Positions 11,367 through 21,424 are shown, counted from the stretch's first letter. The stretch: 64,000 nt of DNA from Phytophthora hibernalis (GCA_012656075.1 JAAKBF010000147.1:24905-88904), one strand, 5' to 3'. Notes: a model not told the origin generated them from the letters alone. Numbers and translations are program-made.

Positions 11367-12850
11367 TTATCCGTGGACGGCGGTGTAGTTGTAGTACACC
11401 GTGTTCTCGTATTCCGAGTCACAGTACGGGAACGACACGTCCGAGTCGGTCGGAGTGAAGAGCGTCTTGCCCGACGTGTACGTCACGTAGCATCCCAAGA
11501 ACGTGCACACAACCACCACAATAAGAGCGGGGACCTTCTCGTACATGGGGATGGTGTTCCAGCACTTCTTGAGCAGGAAAACAATCGGCAGGATGATACT
11601 GTTAAGGGAAATGCAGGACGCGCCCACGAAGTCCGACAGGTCAGAGAAGTGGTCCCTCAACACGATGGACAGGACCACAAGCACAATGATGATAGCAACG
11701 CGCATCAAGACGTACTTGATGGTGTTCAGCCCACGGTACTCGGCGGCCTCGGCCTCAGCGTCACCAAAGTGCGGGTTCTCAGCGTCCGCGACAGAAATGT
11801 ACGACATGCCCGAACGGCGCTCCGACACATTGGCAAGTGCGTTCACGGACTCCTTGGCGGGGTTCCCATATCCGCGTACGTCAGCCCGCTCTCAATATCG
11901 TTCTGATTCTTCTTGTGCATCCCAAGGGCGAGACGTTCCGACAAGTAGAACACGGGATTTAACAGTACGGAGAATGCGATGGTGATGTGAAGCTGCATGA
12001 ACAGGTAGGCGAGTACGACGGCGCCCCAGTCCGACTTGAAGCCCAGCGTGGTCATGCTCGTGTCAGCGTCCGGGTAGATGGAGAAGAGCAGGTTGCCCGT
12101 GATCTGGCAGCCCACAGCCGAGTACGCCGTGCTGGCCAGCACGAGGAACAAGCACGAGATAAGTGTGATTGTGAAGAAGACGACGCGCGGCATGCGCTTG
12201 GGCTCACTGTGTTGACGTTGAAGGGCGGGGATGACCACGCCGGCGCCGTAGGCCAGCGACAGGTTACCGAAGACACCGGCCACCTGCTCGAACTTGAGGT
12301 CGGGCGCTGGCACCGTGGGGTGGCCGCGCATGCCGTACATGACGACGGCGACGCCGATGACGTCTGCGATGACGGTACCTGCGCAACCGGCAAAGGCGGC
12401 ACCAGCTCCTTCTTTCAGAGTGGGGATAAGGCACACAGGCAGACACATGAGTGCCATGAAGATGATCCAGACAGACTGGCTGAAGGCGTCCGGGAAGAGG
12501 CCGTCGAGCAGCGAGCCGCCCAGTACGAGGAAGACACAAGGCACGAGCAGACACGAAGCCATTTGAGCCACGACGGCCAGCCAGTGGCCCCACCGACCCA
12601 TGACCCAGTGGCCGAGATCACCGTACGTCTTGACGGACTTTGGTGCGAGCAGCATGACGCGGCAAATGGCGACTGAGGCGTAGACGTTGGCGAAGGCCAT
12701 GAAGAGCATGGCGATGACAGCCAGGACGGGACCAGCGCGCGAGAAGTTGCCGGGCATACCAAGCGTACCAACGCCGTAGACGCAGCAGAAGACGTTGAAG
12801 GCCATCTTGAGGTCCTCGAGCGTGAGGAACTTGTCACCACACTTGGCCAT
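11367..12850 (-). CDS. amino-acid permease copy 1 (AAAP), one frameshift
   Basis: A multi-pass transporter of the amino acid/auxin permease family, expected to move amino acids across a membrane with cation coupling. The start at 12850 (MAKCGDKFLTLEDLKMAF) is chosen because it aligns with the starts of copies 2 and 3. The core carries VYGVGTLGMPGNFSRAG, VMLLAPKSVKTYGDLGHW and a long series of hydrophobic helices. The frame breaks near 11860, where the homologous PAKESVN codons have lost one C in a C-run; the rest (ANVSERRSGMSYISVADAEN to YYNYTAVHG) continues in the frame of 11367-11846. Restoring one base would give about 493 codons, matching the 489 of the other copies. It differs from copies 2 and 3 at scattered sites, so it is an older paralogue. 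Confidence 0.9.
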
Positions 12851-12895
12851 GATGGGAGACCAGGAGAGGAGGTTGATGGCGATGGAACTGGACTT

Positions 12896-12918
12896 GGCCT
12901 GTGGATGGAGAATCCGAA
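12896..12918 (-). promoter_or_regulatory. possible initiator upstream of permease copy 1
   Basis: On the minus strand CTTCTCACTTTCGGATTC lies about 50-65 bases before the start codon. It is a partial match to the oomycete initiator and weaker than those of copies 2 and 3. Confidence 0.35.
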
Positions 12919-12923
12919 AGTGA

Positions 12924-15077
12924 GAAGTGCGCAATGCATTGATACATCTAACGTTACTCGCGTGGCTGCGCTCAAGACTCACTAGCAAAATCGCGGATAC
13001 ATGTGCACAGAGCCGGGTCGGCTCATAAAGATGCGCTGAGTCAAGTTGCTGCGCGTCATGCGTGACGTCGGCCAATGCTTGAACGGCAATTTTTAGTCGA
13101 CGCGGTCCATCGTTGCACTTGGAGAGACGCAGATCAAGACAACGCCATGGTTGTGGCTCCATTCAATGGAGTCCATTGTGCCCGTAGGAATTGCCGCCGT
13201 CAAATTGCCGGCGGCCGTCGTCTTTGAAGTCTTCTCTTTTGCGGAGGCTGTATCTCTCGGGTCGCTGGCAGCACGCACTGTAGTATATTCGACTGCGAGT
13301 CGTCTTGGTTTGACTTGGTACTTTAGACGCAGTGAGCTCGCTCGTACATGTATTTGATCTGTAGCCACCAAACTACAGCAGGGAGATACGGACGGCCATG
13401 GGGATGATGGCTCATTCCGAAGCCCCACATAAAGTGCTCGGGTGTAGTACACCGTGTACCGGTATTATACATGTACATGTACAAATGTTGCATCGGACAC
13501 AGTACTGAACTGTACAGTGAACGCTTGAAGAGCATAAATAGCAACGCCAAAAGCCAACTTCATTCACGAAAGCACATTCCGAAAAGATTTACTCAATCCA
13601 TTCTATCTATGCTTCGTGCACGGCCGTATAGTTGTAGTAGACGGTGTTCTCGAATTCCGCGGCGCAGTACGGGAACTCGACGTCCGAGTCCGTGGGCGAG
13701 AACAGCGTCTTGCCAGACGTGTACGTCACGTAGCAGCCCAGAACGCAGCACACGACCACGACGGCGAGCGCGGGGGCCTTCTCCCACATGGGGATCGTGC
13801 TCCAGCACTTCTTGAGCAGGAACACGATGGGCAGGATAATGCTGTTGAGCGAGATGCACGAGGCACCCACAAAGTCTGACAGGTCGGAGAAGTGGTCCTT
13901 GAGCACGATGGAGAGGATGACGAGCACTACAATGATGGCAATGCGTATGAGCACGTACTTGATGGCGTTGCCACCGCGGTACTCGGCGGCCTCAGCGTCC
14001 TCGTCACCGTAGTGCGGGTTCTCAGCGTCTGCCACGGACACGTATGAGACCTTGGAGCGACGCTCTGACACGTTCACGGACTCCTTAGCGGGTGTGGAGG
14101 CGTCGGCATACGAAATGGCGTTCTCGATGTCGCCCTCCTTCTTCTTGTGCATGCCGAGAACCAGGCGCTCGGCCAGGTAGAAGGGCGGGTTGAGCAACAC
14201 GGAGAAGGCAATGGTCACGTGCAGCTGCATGAAGAGGTAGGCGAGTACAACAGCGCCCCAGTCCGACTTGAAACCCAGCGTGGTCATGCCCGTGTCAGCG
14301 TCCGGGTAGATGGAGAAGAGCAGGTTGCCCGTGATCTGGCAACCCACGGCCGAGTACGCCGTGCTGGCCAGCACGAGGAAGAGCACCGAGATGAGCGTGA
14401 TCGTAAAGAAGACGACGCGCGGCATACGCTTGGGCTCGCTGTGCTGACGTTGAAGGGCGGGGATCACCACGCCGGCGCCGTAGGCCAGCGACAGGTTGCC
14501 GAAGACACCGGCCACCTGCTCAAACTCGAGGTCGGGCGCCGGCACAGACGGGTGGCCGCGCATGCCGTACATGACGACGGCGACGCCGATGACGTCTGCG
14601 ATGATCGTGCCGAGGCAACCGGCAAAGGCAGCACCAGCTCCTTCCTTGAGCGTCGGGATGAGGCACACGGGCAGACACATGAGTGCCATGAAGATGATCC
14701 ACACCGACTGGCTGAAGGCGTCCGGGAAGAGGCCGTCGAGCAGCGAGCCGCCCAGCACGAGGAACACACAGGGCACGAGCAGACACGAAGCCATCTGCGA
14801 GATGACGGCCAGCCAGTGACCCCACTTGCCCATGGCCCAGGCACCCAGGTCTCCGTACGTGCGGACGGACTTGGGTGCTAGCAGCATGACGCGGCAGATG
14901 GCGACGGACGCGTAGATGTTGGCAAAAGCCATGAAGGCCATGGCGATGACGGCAAGGGCGGGACCAGCGCGCGAGAAGTTGCCGGGCATACCAAGTGTAC
15001 CAACGCCGTAGACGCAGCAGAAGACGTTGAAGGCCATCTTGAGGTCCTCAAACGTGAGGAATCTCCCGCTCCCCATG
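12924..15077 (-). repeat. left arm of 2.1-kb inverted duplication
   Basis: Positions 12957-15077 read in reverse complement as 17350-19471; the only difference I saw is one A in the run near 13237/19195, and the arm lengths (2121 and 2122) agree with that. A further 37 bp (12924-12960) reappear at 27488-27524, the other flank of the gypsy-2 insertion. The inner edge falls at the start codon of copy 2 (15076): upstream of the ATG the two arms are unrelated. Confidence 0.93.
13607..15076 (-). CDS. amino-acid permease copy 2 (AAAP), intact
   Basis: The 489-codon ORF from MGSGRFLTFEDLKMAF to YYNYTAVHEA is intact. The open frame extends upstream to 15286, but the ATG at 15076 is preferred: it matches copy 3 and sits about 42-60 bases downstream of an initiator-like element. 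About 11 hydrophobic helices can be seen, with a hydrophilic loop (MHKKKEGDIENAISYADAS to DAEAAEYRGG) before the last helices, as in AAAP carriers. The protein is identical to copy 3. Copies 2 and 1 lie in tandem on this strand, about 0.75 kb apart; copies 2 and 3 are head to head. Substrate is not predictable. Confidence 0.94.
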   Translation of the reverse strand: MGSGRFLTFEDLKMAFNVFCCVYGVGTLGMPGNFSRAGPALAVIAMAFMAFANIYASVAICRVMLLAPKSVRTYGDLGAWAMGKWGHWLAVISQMASCLLVPCVFLVLGGSLLDGLFPDAFSQSVWIIFMALMCLPVCLIPTLKEGAGAAFAGCLGTIIADVIGVAVVMYGMRGHPSVPAPDLEFEQVAGVFGNLSLAYGAGVVIPALQRQHSEPKRMPRVVFFTITLISVLFLVLASTAYSAVGCQITGNLLFSIYPDADTGMTTLGFKSDWGAVVLAYLFMQLHVTIAFSVLLNPPFYLAERLVLGMHKKKEGDIENAISYADASTPAKESVNVSERRSKVSYVSVADAENPHYGDEDAEAAEYRGGNAIKYVLIRIAIIVVLVILSIVLKDHFSDLSDFVGASCISLNSIILPIVFLLKKCWSTIPMWEKAPALAVVVVCCVLGCYVTYTSGKTLFSPTDSDVEFPYCAAEFENTVYYNYTAVHEA

Positions 15078-15117
15078 ATTACAACCGATTGATAGGCTTG
15101 CGACTTGTGGTCTTGGA

Positions 15118-15136
15118 GGTTAATTGAAAAGTGAAC
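15118..15136 (-). promoter_or_regulatory. initiator-like element of permease copy 2
   Basis: The minus strand reads GTTCACTTTTCAATTAACC about 45-60 bases before the ATG. It resembles the oomycete initiator (TCAYTTT-CA-ATT core). It lies outside the inverted repeat and is therefore specific to copy 2. Confidence 0.55.
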
Positions 15137-15413
15137 TTTGTGCAGCAATGACCGGTGGCCGAGGGCTTGCAGTTTTTGGTCAAGAGTCGATTGTCTAAGT
15201 GGTGCGCCTTCATTAATTTCGCAATACATGTACTGAACTGTAATCTGCTTGAATAAGCAACGGGTGTACAACTTATATCCTGACAAACTTTATATAATGC
15301 CAGCAACAGCGAGACGAGGAGGAGATGGGCTAGGTAATTAAAACATTTGGTTGCTCACCTTTGCTCTTTACGCACTCCTTATACACCCTGTTAATCCATT
15401 TATATCAGGCGTT

Positions 15414-15436
15414 GCCTATTCACGGCGTGAATAGGC
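15414..15436. repeat. 10-bp perfect hairpin
   Basis: GCCTATTCAC and GTGAATAGGC are perfect inverted repeats around a 3-bp spacer. The site is in the spacer between the head-to-head permease genes. Role unknown. Confidence 0.8.
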
Positions 15437-15666
15437 GTGAATTTCACATGTATTAATGAAGGTCATGCAACATCCGGATGTTGTCAAGCCCATCTTGTCT
15501 CCGACTCTAGGGCAGTGGCTGCTGGATTTGGAGGTGCGTCACGGCTCAGCTCGCCTATTAGAGCAAGATGTTCTCCCTGGTATGAGCTGAGAACTTGCCA
15601 AAGACAGAGCAAGTGTTCGTCGCAGCGTGCAGTCTCGGTAGTTGCTGTCAACAGCTACATGTATCT

Positions 15667-15709
15667 GCTCTGTCCCCGTATCAGCAACTTGCTGATACGG
15701 GGACAGAGC
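15667..15709. repeat. 21-bp perfect hairpin with 1-nt loop
   Basis: Positions 15667-15687 are the exact reverse complement of 15689-15709 around a single C at 15688. The arms start GCTCTGTCCCCGTATCAG. TACATGTA palindromes lie on both sides (15656-15663 and 15726-15733). No coding sequence crosses it. Confidence 0.92.
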
Positions 15710-16622
15710 TCACCGGCTCAGCTACTACATGTACAATATCTTCGCCGACCACCACCTCCCAGTGAGAGTCTGACCCCTGATAGTCTCAGGCGACCTCACT
15801 CACTCACTCTGACAAAAACGAATTGCATGTAAGGAACAGCTTGCCGCCGTTCGCACATACGATGCATTCTGGTGCAGCATCCACAACTCATCTCGTCGAT
15901 TTACCCTGAAGATCTACCGGTGCAGGAGGTGAGCATGGTGACAGCAAAGCCGGTTTTACATATTTGTAACCAGGGATGTACATGTACCAATCGGCTCGAA
16001 GTGAGCGGCGATTCGCCGGCGAAGCCAGCTTCTGAAGCATACAGCTCATTTATTTCGGTGATTGACAGATGGATGTTAAGTTGGACACTTGATCCGTCCC
16101 GCAGAGATCCAGCTTGTCTACTAAAAGCGACCACCATATGGCACTTAACCAATCGCTGGCGTGTTGAAGCGCCACGGCGCGACTCGTCATGCTCACGCCC
16201 AGGAGACCACACTTCAATAGCGTCGCAAGTTGCAACGAAAACGCGAAGTACAGTTCGTTCTGTACTTCTTTGTGTTCATTGACCTTTGAACACTGTTCAA
16301 AGTTCGAAAGGCCTTTGTCGAGTTGTCGCTGGAAGTGTGGCATATCGCGCGTGAATTCAAAAGGACGAGCAGATTCGGATTTACTAGACGAAGATGGACA
16401 TTGGAGAGAGTCGGTTCTCATCCTAAACACGGGCCGTGTTACACGGCAAATATAGTTGTACATTGTACATGGATTCAAGACATGTACTAGGCAGCAATTT
16501 CAGACATCGAAGGAAATGCAACCTCACTTCACTCGATTCAAGACATGTATACACTGTACATGTATTTTACAGTATCCGAGAACGTTGTGCGACGCGCCGT
16601 GTACCGATACTGTGTATAGTGC

Positions 16623-16716
16623 AAATTGAGATGAATCTCAATTTCCAACGTCAAAGCCTGGTTTCCCACGAAACAGTTGAAGAGGAAGTTATTTCGCGTC
16701 GTGCTCTTCAACTGTC
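16623..16716. repeat. two further perfect hairpins
   Basis: AAATTGAGAT/ATCTCAATTT (spacer 2, about 16623-16644) and ACAGTTGAAGAG/CTCTTCAACTGT (about 16673-16684 and 16705-16716) are exact inverted repeats. A smaller one, CTTTGAAC/GTTCAAAG, lies near 16282-16300. Confidence 0.8.
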
Positions 16717-17299
16717 GTATTTGATGTCAAATCAGAAATGATGATGGGCTCAACGACGGCCACTGATTGGCAATTTTCTCCGGTGACGCGCCGTGACAAA
16801 TTCTTGTCAGAAATCGCATCGAATTCTAAATTATTACATGTACAGGTAATAGGCGGGGTAAATAACTACTTCAGTATTCTGTTCATTCAACGTGTTAATT
16901 TTAGATTTTGTTCATGTATGTACAATACTACGTACTGTACACCTTATCGATCAACTTATTTGATAACGGGTACCTAATATTTTTAGGGTTTCCATGAAGG
17001 AACCAGACTAAATATTATAAGCTCGAAAAAACCATGTTCAAAATTAGTCTGGGCCAGACTACCTGTACATGTACCCGGTACATGTACACTGAAAATGTCT
17101 GCCACACCCATCTAGGCAACAGCAACGCGAGTCAAATCCCATGATGGCTTTGCGCGGAAAACATGGCGATGGAGTTTTTGCCATGTGTCTAGCCACTGGC
17201 TACTTGTACTAGGAAGTAATAGCAAGTTCTTCTCCATATACATTTCTCCAGGATAATTTGTTGGAGTCCCCAGCTCAGCCCATGGCAGTGCACCCCTAC

Positions 17300-17317
17300 G
17301 CTCATTTTCATTTTTCC
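17300..17317 (+). promoter_or_regulatory. oomycete initiator of permease copy 3
   Basis: GCTCATTTTCATTTTTCC is a full match to the oomycete initiator consensus GCTCATTYBNCAWTTT. It lies about 35-50 bases before the ATG at 17351, which fixes the likely transcription start and a short 5' UTR. It lies outside the inverted repeat and differs from the copy 2 promoter. Confidence 0.82.
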
Positions 17318-17349
17318 TAGCTCTCCACAAGCTTAAATAAACTACCGAC

Positions 17350-19471
17350 CATGGGGAGCGGGAGATTCCTCACGTTTGAGGACCTCAAGATGGCCTTCAA
17401 CGTCTTCTGCTGCGTCTACGGCGTTGGTACACTTGGTATGCCCGGCAACTTCTCGCGCGCTGGTCCCGCCCTTGCCGTCATCGCCATGGCCTTCATGGCT
17501 TTTGCCAACATCTACGCGTCCGTCGCCATCTGCCGCGTCATGCTGCTAGCACCCAAGTCCGTCCGCACGTACGGAGACCTGGGTGCCTGGGCCATGGGCA
17601 AGTGGGGTCACTGGCTGGCCGTCATCTCGCAGATGGCTTCGTGTCTGCTCGTGCCCTGTGTGTTCCTCGTGCTGGGCGGCTCGCTGCTCGACGGCCTCTT
17701 CCCGGACGCCTTCAGCCAGTCGGTGTGGATCATCTTCATGGCACTCATGTGTCTGCCCGTGTGCCTCATCCCGACGCTCAAGGAAGGAGCTGGTGCTGCC
17801 TTTGCCGGTTGCCTCGGCACGATCATCGCAGACGTCATCGGCGTCGCCGTCGTCATGTACGGCATGCGCGGCCACCCGTCTGTGCCGGCGCCCGACCTCG
17901 AGTTTGAGCAGGTGGCCGGTGTCTTCGGCAACCTGTCGCTGGCCTACGGCGCCGGCGTGGTGATCCCCGCCCTTCAACGTCAGCACAGCGAGCCCAAGCG
18001 TATGCCGCGCGTCGTCTTCTTTACGATCACGCTCATCTCGGTGCTCTTCCTCGTGCTGGCCAGCACGGCGTACTCGGCCGTGGGTTGCCAGATCACGGGC
18101 AACCTGCTCTTCTCCATCTACCCGGACGCTGACACGGGCATGACCACGCTGGGTTTCAAGTCGGACTGGGGCGCTGTTGTACTCGCCTACCTCTTCATGC
18201 AGCTGCACGTGACCATTGCCTTCTCCGTGTTGCTCAACCCGCCCTTCTACCTGGCCGAGCGCCTGGTTCTCGGCATGCACAAGAAGAAGGAGGGCGACAT
18301 CGAGAACGCCATTTCGTATGCCGACGCCTCCACACCCGCTAAGGAGTCCGTGAACGTGTCAGAGCGTCGCTCCAAGGTCTCATACGTGTCCGTGGCAGAC
18401 GCTGAGAACCCGCACTACGGTGACGAGGACGCTGAGGCCGCCGAGTACCGCGGTGGCAACGCCATCAAGTACGTGCTCATACGCATTGCCATCATTGTAG
18501 TGCTCGTCATCCTCTCCATCGTGCTCAAGGACCACTTCTCCGACCTGTCAGACTTTGTGGGTGCCTCGTGCATCTCGCTCAACAGCATTATCCTGCCCAT
18601 CGTGTTCCTGCTCAAGAAGTGCTGGAGCACGATCCCCATGTGGGAGAAGGCCCCCGCGCTCGCCGTCGTGGTCGTGTGCTGCGTTCTGGGCTGCTACGTG
18701 ACGTACACGTCTGGCAAGACGCTGTTCTCGCCCACGGACTCGGACGTCGAGTTCCCGTACTGCGCCGCGGAATTCGAGAACACCGTCTACTACAACTATA
18801 CGGCCGTGCACGAAGCATAGATAGAATGGATTGAGTAAATCTTTTCGGAATGTGCTTTCGTGAATGAAGTTGGCTTTTGGCGTTGCTATTTATGCTCTTC
18901 AAGCGTTCACTGTACAGTTCAGTACTGTGTCCGATGCAACATTTGTACATGTACATGTATAATACCGGTACACGGTGTACTACACCCGAGCACTTTATGT
19001 GGGGCTTCGGAATGAGCCATCATCCCCATGGCCGTCCGTATCTCCCTGCTGTAGTTTGGTGGCTACAGATCAAATACATGTACGAGCGAGCTCACTGCGT
19101 CTAAAGTACCAAGTCAAACCAAGACGACTCGCAGTCGAATATACTACAGTGCGTGCTGCCAGCGACCCGAGAGATACAGCCTCCGCAAAAAGAGAAGACT
19201 TCAAAGACGACGGCCGCCGGCAATTTGACGGCGGCAATTCCTACGGGCACAATGGACTCCATTGAATGGAGCCACAACCATGGCGTTGTCTTGATCTGCG
19301 TCTCTCCAAGTGCAACGATGGACCGCGTCGACTAAAAATTGCCGTTCAAGCATTGGCCGACGTCACGCATGACGCGCAGCAACTTGACTCAGCGCATCTT
19401 TATGAGCCGACCCGGCTCTGTGCACATGTATCCGCGATTTTGCTAGTGAGTCTTGAGCGCAGCCACGCGAG
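17350..19471 (+). repeat. right arm of 2.1-kb inverted duplication
   Basis: Reverse complement of 12957-15077, covering the whole coding region of copy 3 and about 650 bp of 3' flank. The outer end (CGAG, 19468-19471) is where gypsy-2 inserted. The missing remainder of the arm is found inverted at 27488-27524. Confidence 0.93.
17351..18820 (+). CDS. amino-acid permease copy 3 (AAAP), intact
   Basis: This 489-codon ORF encodes a protein identical to copy 2 on the opposite strand. The same N-terminal FLTFEDLKMAF, GTLGMPGNFSRAG helix start and C-terminal YYNYTAVHEA are present. The predicted role is plasma-membrane or vacuolar amino-acid transport. The start codon coincides with the edge of the inverted duplication, and a consensus oomycete initiator lies just upstream, so this copy is transcribed from sequence unrelated to copy 2. 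The 3' flank is shared with copy 2 up to 19471, where gypsy-2 begins. Confidence 0.95.
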   Translation: MGSGRFLTFEDLKMAFNVFCCVYGVGTLGMPGNFSRAGPALAVIAMAFMAFANIYASVAICRVMLLAPKSVRTYGDLGAWAMGKWGHWLAVISQMASCLLVPCVFLVLGGSLLDGLFPDAFSQSVWIIFMALMCLPVCLIPTLKEGAGAAFAGCLGTIIADVIGVAVVMYGMRGHPSVPAPDLEFEQVAGVFGNLSLAYGAGVVIPALQRQHSEPKRMPRVVFFTITLISVLFLVLASTAYSAVGCQITGNLLFSIYPDADTGMTTLGFKSDWGAVVLAYLFMQLHVTIAFSVLLNPPFYLAERLVLGMHKKKEGDIENAISYADASTPAKESVNVSERRSKVSYVSVADAENPHYGDEDAEAAEYRGGNAIKYVLIRIAIIVVLVILSIVLKDHFSDLSDFVGASCISLNSIILPIVFLLKKCWSTIPMWEKAPALAVVVVCCVLGCYVTYTSGKTLFSPTDSDVEFPYCAAEFENTVYYNYTAVHEA

Positions 19472-20066
19472 TGTCGCGAGTCGATCCGGATCGGGACGGT
19501 CTAGCCGTGCCGTGTGGAAGCGAGGAGCAGTTAGGGAGTTTTGACAGGAGGCACAACAACAACCGTAATGTAATTGTTATGCGTTGATCCGGGTAAATTC
19601 ACGACTGAGCCTTCTCACTTACCACAGCACGCCGTTCAATCCAGTCATTGGGTTACTTCGAACCTTCAGCGCCCGCCAGAGCATCTCACACGGCGTGATG
19701 ACTGCTCTCGTGACGCCCCACCTCACTCTTCAGACCTATCTTGATCATCCTTGGCTCGCGCCGTCCTTGGCCTCAAGGCGGGTGACTCCCGTCCTGCCGT
19801 CACGCTGCTGCGCAGTCCCGCCGACGCCGCCAGATCAAGAGTGGGCCCACCAAGCTCAGCAGTCGTGCTAGCCAACGTCCGCGTCCCACGACTGGATTAT
19901 TTACCAATCAAAATGCACACGGAGCGGATCCACTTCATCGTAAATCCGCGACCGGGCTTGATGACTGCCCAGTCTCTCCGCCTCTTCAAGTTGCGTCAGC
20001 GTTGACCCATTCACACGGCGGTTGGAGCCGTGGCCGAGACAGTGTCCAACATTACCACTCGTGACA
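19472..20066 (-). repeat. 3' LTR of gypsy-2
   Basis: The 595-bp sequence matches 27525-28129 in reverse complement apart from scattered changes and a 10-bp indel (an AAAGCTGTATAT-like stretch is absent here). Read on the minus strand it begins TGTCACGAGTGG and ends CGCGACA. A purine-rich tract (GTCGGGGAGGA, minus strand, 20067-20077) immediately precedes it, as expected of a polypurine tract. Confidence 0.92.
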
Positions 20067-20341
20067 TCCTCCCCGACTAAGACTCGACGTCCTCGTCGAG
20101 CTTCACCTTCTTCATCCGCCCGCATCTTTTCTTGTAGTTCCCGGCACTCAGCTTGTAGACCGCTCCTTGTTCGCACTTGTCGACGGTCGGCAGACGGAGG
20201 CCTACCATCTTGTTCCCAGAAGGCGGAGCTGATTCGGCGAGCTTGTTCCATTTGTTCACAATTGCGTACCCAGTCCTCATAACTGTCCTTGGCCATTTCT
20301 CGAGGAGTACGACCGTCGGAGGTTACCGCCAGATACGGCAT
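19901..20341 (-). CDS. gypsy-2 terminal ORF running into the 3' LTR
   Basis: The 146-codon ORF reads MPYLAVTSDGRTPREMAKDS, then RNCEQMEQARRISSAFWEQD and RSGLQAECRELQEKMRADEE, a charged helical stretch, then enters the LTR at 20066. Upstream in frame KDHDCGECHLVNRHRV precedes the Met, with a stop just before it, so the true start is probably further upstream in an intact relative. No family could be named. It lies between the antisense gene and the LTR in the sense orientation of the element. Confidence 0.45.
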   Translation of the reverse strand: MPYLAVTSDGRTPREMAKDSYEDWVRNCEQMEQARRISSAFWEQDGRPPSADRRQVRTRSGLQAECRELQEKMRADEEGEARRGRRVLVGEDVTSGNVGHCLGHGSNRRVNGSTLTQLEEAERLGSHQARSRIYDEVDPLRVHFDW

Positions 20342-20378
20342 GACACGATGACGGTTAACAAGATGACATTCCCCGCAG

Positions 20379-20753
20379 TCATGGTCCTTGCGAGCGACGG
20401 ATCCTCACCGCTTTCAGTATCAGGGAATCAGAGGCAGCGGCAATAGTTAGCACCCCAATCAGGCCTTGACAAACCCACTCCATAATCTCGTAGACGAACA
20501 GGATGGAGTAGAATAACGAGTAGAAGACCAGGAGACTCACGCCGTACAGCATTTTCAAAATCATCAGGGCGCGTTCAACTGAGCACCGTCCCTCGACCAG
20601 AGTCCCTTTCCAGTACTTTATTGCACTCGTCCAGCCCAACAACGCTGAGTCCGGCAAAAAGGCGCACCAGTATGCATGATAGGCATCGCACCACTTAAAA
20701 ATAAGGCGTCCAAGGCCGTTTTCGTGCTCATTTCGCGCCTGCAGCACCACCAT
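20379..20753 (-). CDS. hydrophobic ORF of gypsy-2, two predicted TM segments
   Basis: The 124-codon ORF contains LKMLYGVSLLVFYSLFYS with ILFVYEIM, and a second hydrophobic run WVCQGLIGVLTIAAA. It lies between integrase and the 3' LTR, the position an env-like gene would occupy, but nothing else (signal peptide, glycosylation pattern, length) supports an envelope protein. It may equally be a decayed fragment. Function unknown. Confidence 0.35.
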   Translation of the reverse strand: MVVLQARNEHENGLGRLIFKWCDAYHAYWCAFLPDSALLGWTSAIKYWKGTLVEGRCSVERALMILKMLYGVSLLVFYSLFYSILFVYEIMEWVCQGLIGVLTIAAASDSLILKAVRIRRSQGP

Positions 20754-21383
20754 TGGTGTGGCCCACCGGGCTTCAAAAGACTTCCACCAGCGTGTCTGCC
20801 ATGGACGGCCTTGGACCGATCCTCCTTTTACATACTTGCGATAACGTCGAAGGCACGCAGAAGCGAGTTGAGTTCACTGATAGGTTAAGAAGCACATGGC
20901 CCCTACCATCCGCATAGCAACCCCGCGTAGAGGTTTGGTGACTGTCCACAGGACGGCTCCCAGACTCAGAAGCACTAGTTCCCTCCAATGAAACATGACG
21001 GAGTCGGTACTCGCCGCGACAAGTTCTCCCAAGTTCGTGGTCTAGTCCGTTTCCCTTGTAATCAACAATTCTTCAATGACTGATCGACCTCTGTTGGGTC
21101 GAGACCAAATCCACCGTCCGCTTCCATCTCGTTTCCAGGCTTGGGCCGCTTCAGGTGGGAAGTTTTCATCTTGCCACGACTTCCACTTGTCAATCAATCG
21201 TTATCGGACCTCCTAGACTGTCTCTCGAACACCGTCGCCAGACATTCAGAACCGTCTCGTCTTGATACAGGTCGAAGACGGATGGTCAAAAGACGACTCC
21301 AGATTGACTGAAAGCGACTATCTTCCAGGGACTGGGGAGACCACATCTAACCCATCACTCCCGAACCCGAAAAGTCCATTCGT

Positions 21384-21405
21384 GTTCATTCGCGAATTTT
21401 CATCC
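21384..21405 (+). promoter_or_regulatory. oomycete initiator of the antisense gene
   Basis: GTTCATTCGCGAATTTTCAT on the + strand resembles the oomycete initiator and lies about 20-40 bases before the ATG at 21425. It points away from the direction of gypsy-2 transcription. Confidence 0.6.
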
Positions 21406-21424
21406 TCGCACTCAATCGACCAAG

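Larger units (their letters stand above)
15137..17299. other. spacer between divergent permease genes
   Basis: About 2.2 kb without a recognisable gene. The stretch is rich in the palindrome TACATGTA (15225, 15656, 15726, 15979, 16557, 16835, 17066, 17079) and in perfect hairpins. ORFs on both strands are short and unlike any family. Confidence 0.7.

Noticed and set aside
14147..14881. 244-codon ORF antisense to permease copy 2, and its mirrored twin at 17546-18280
   Set aside because: GC-rich shadow frames (His/Glu/Asp-rich, no domain); identical only because the permease copies are.
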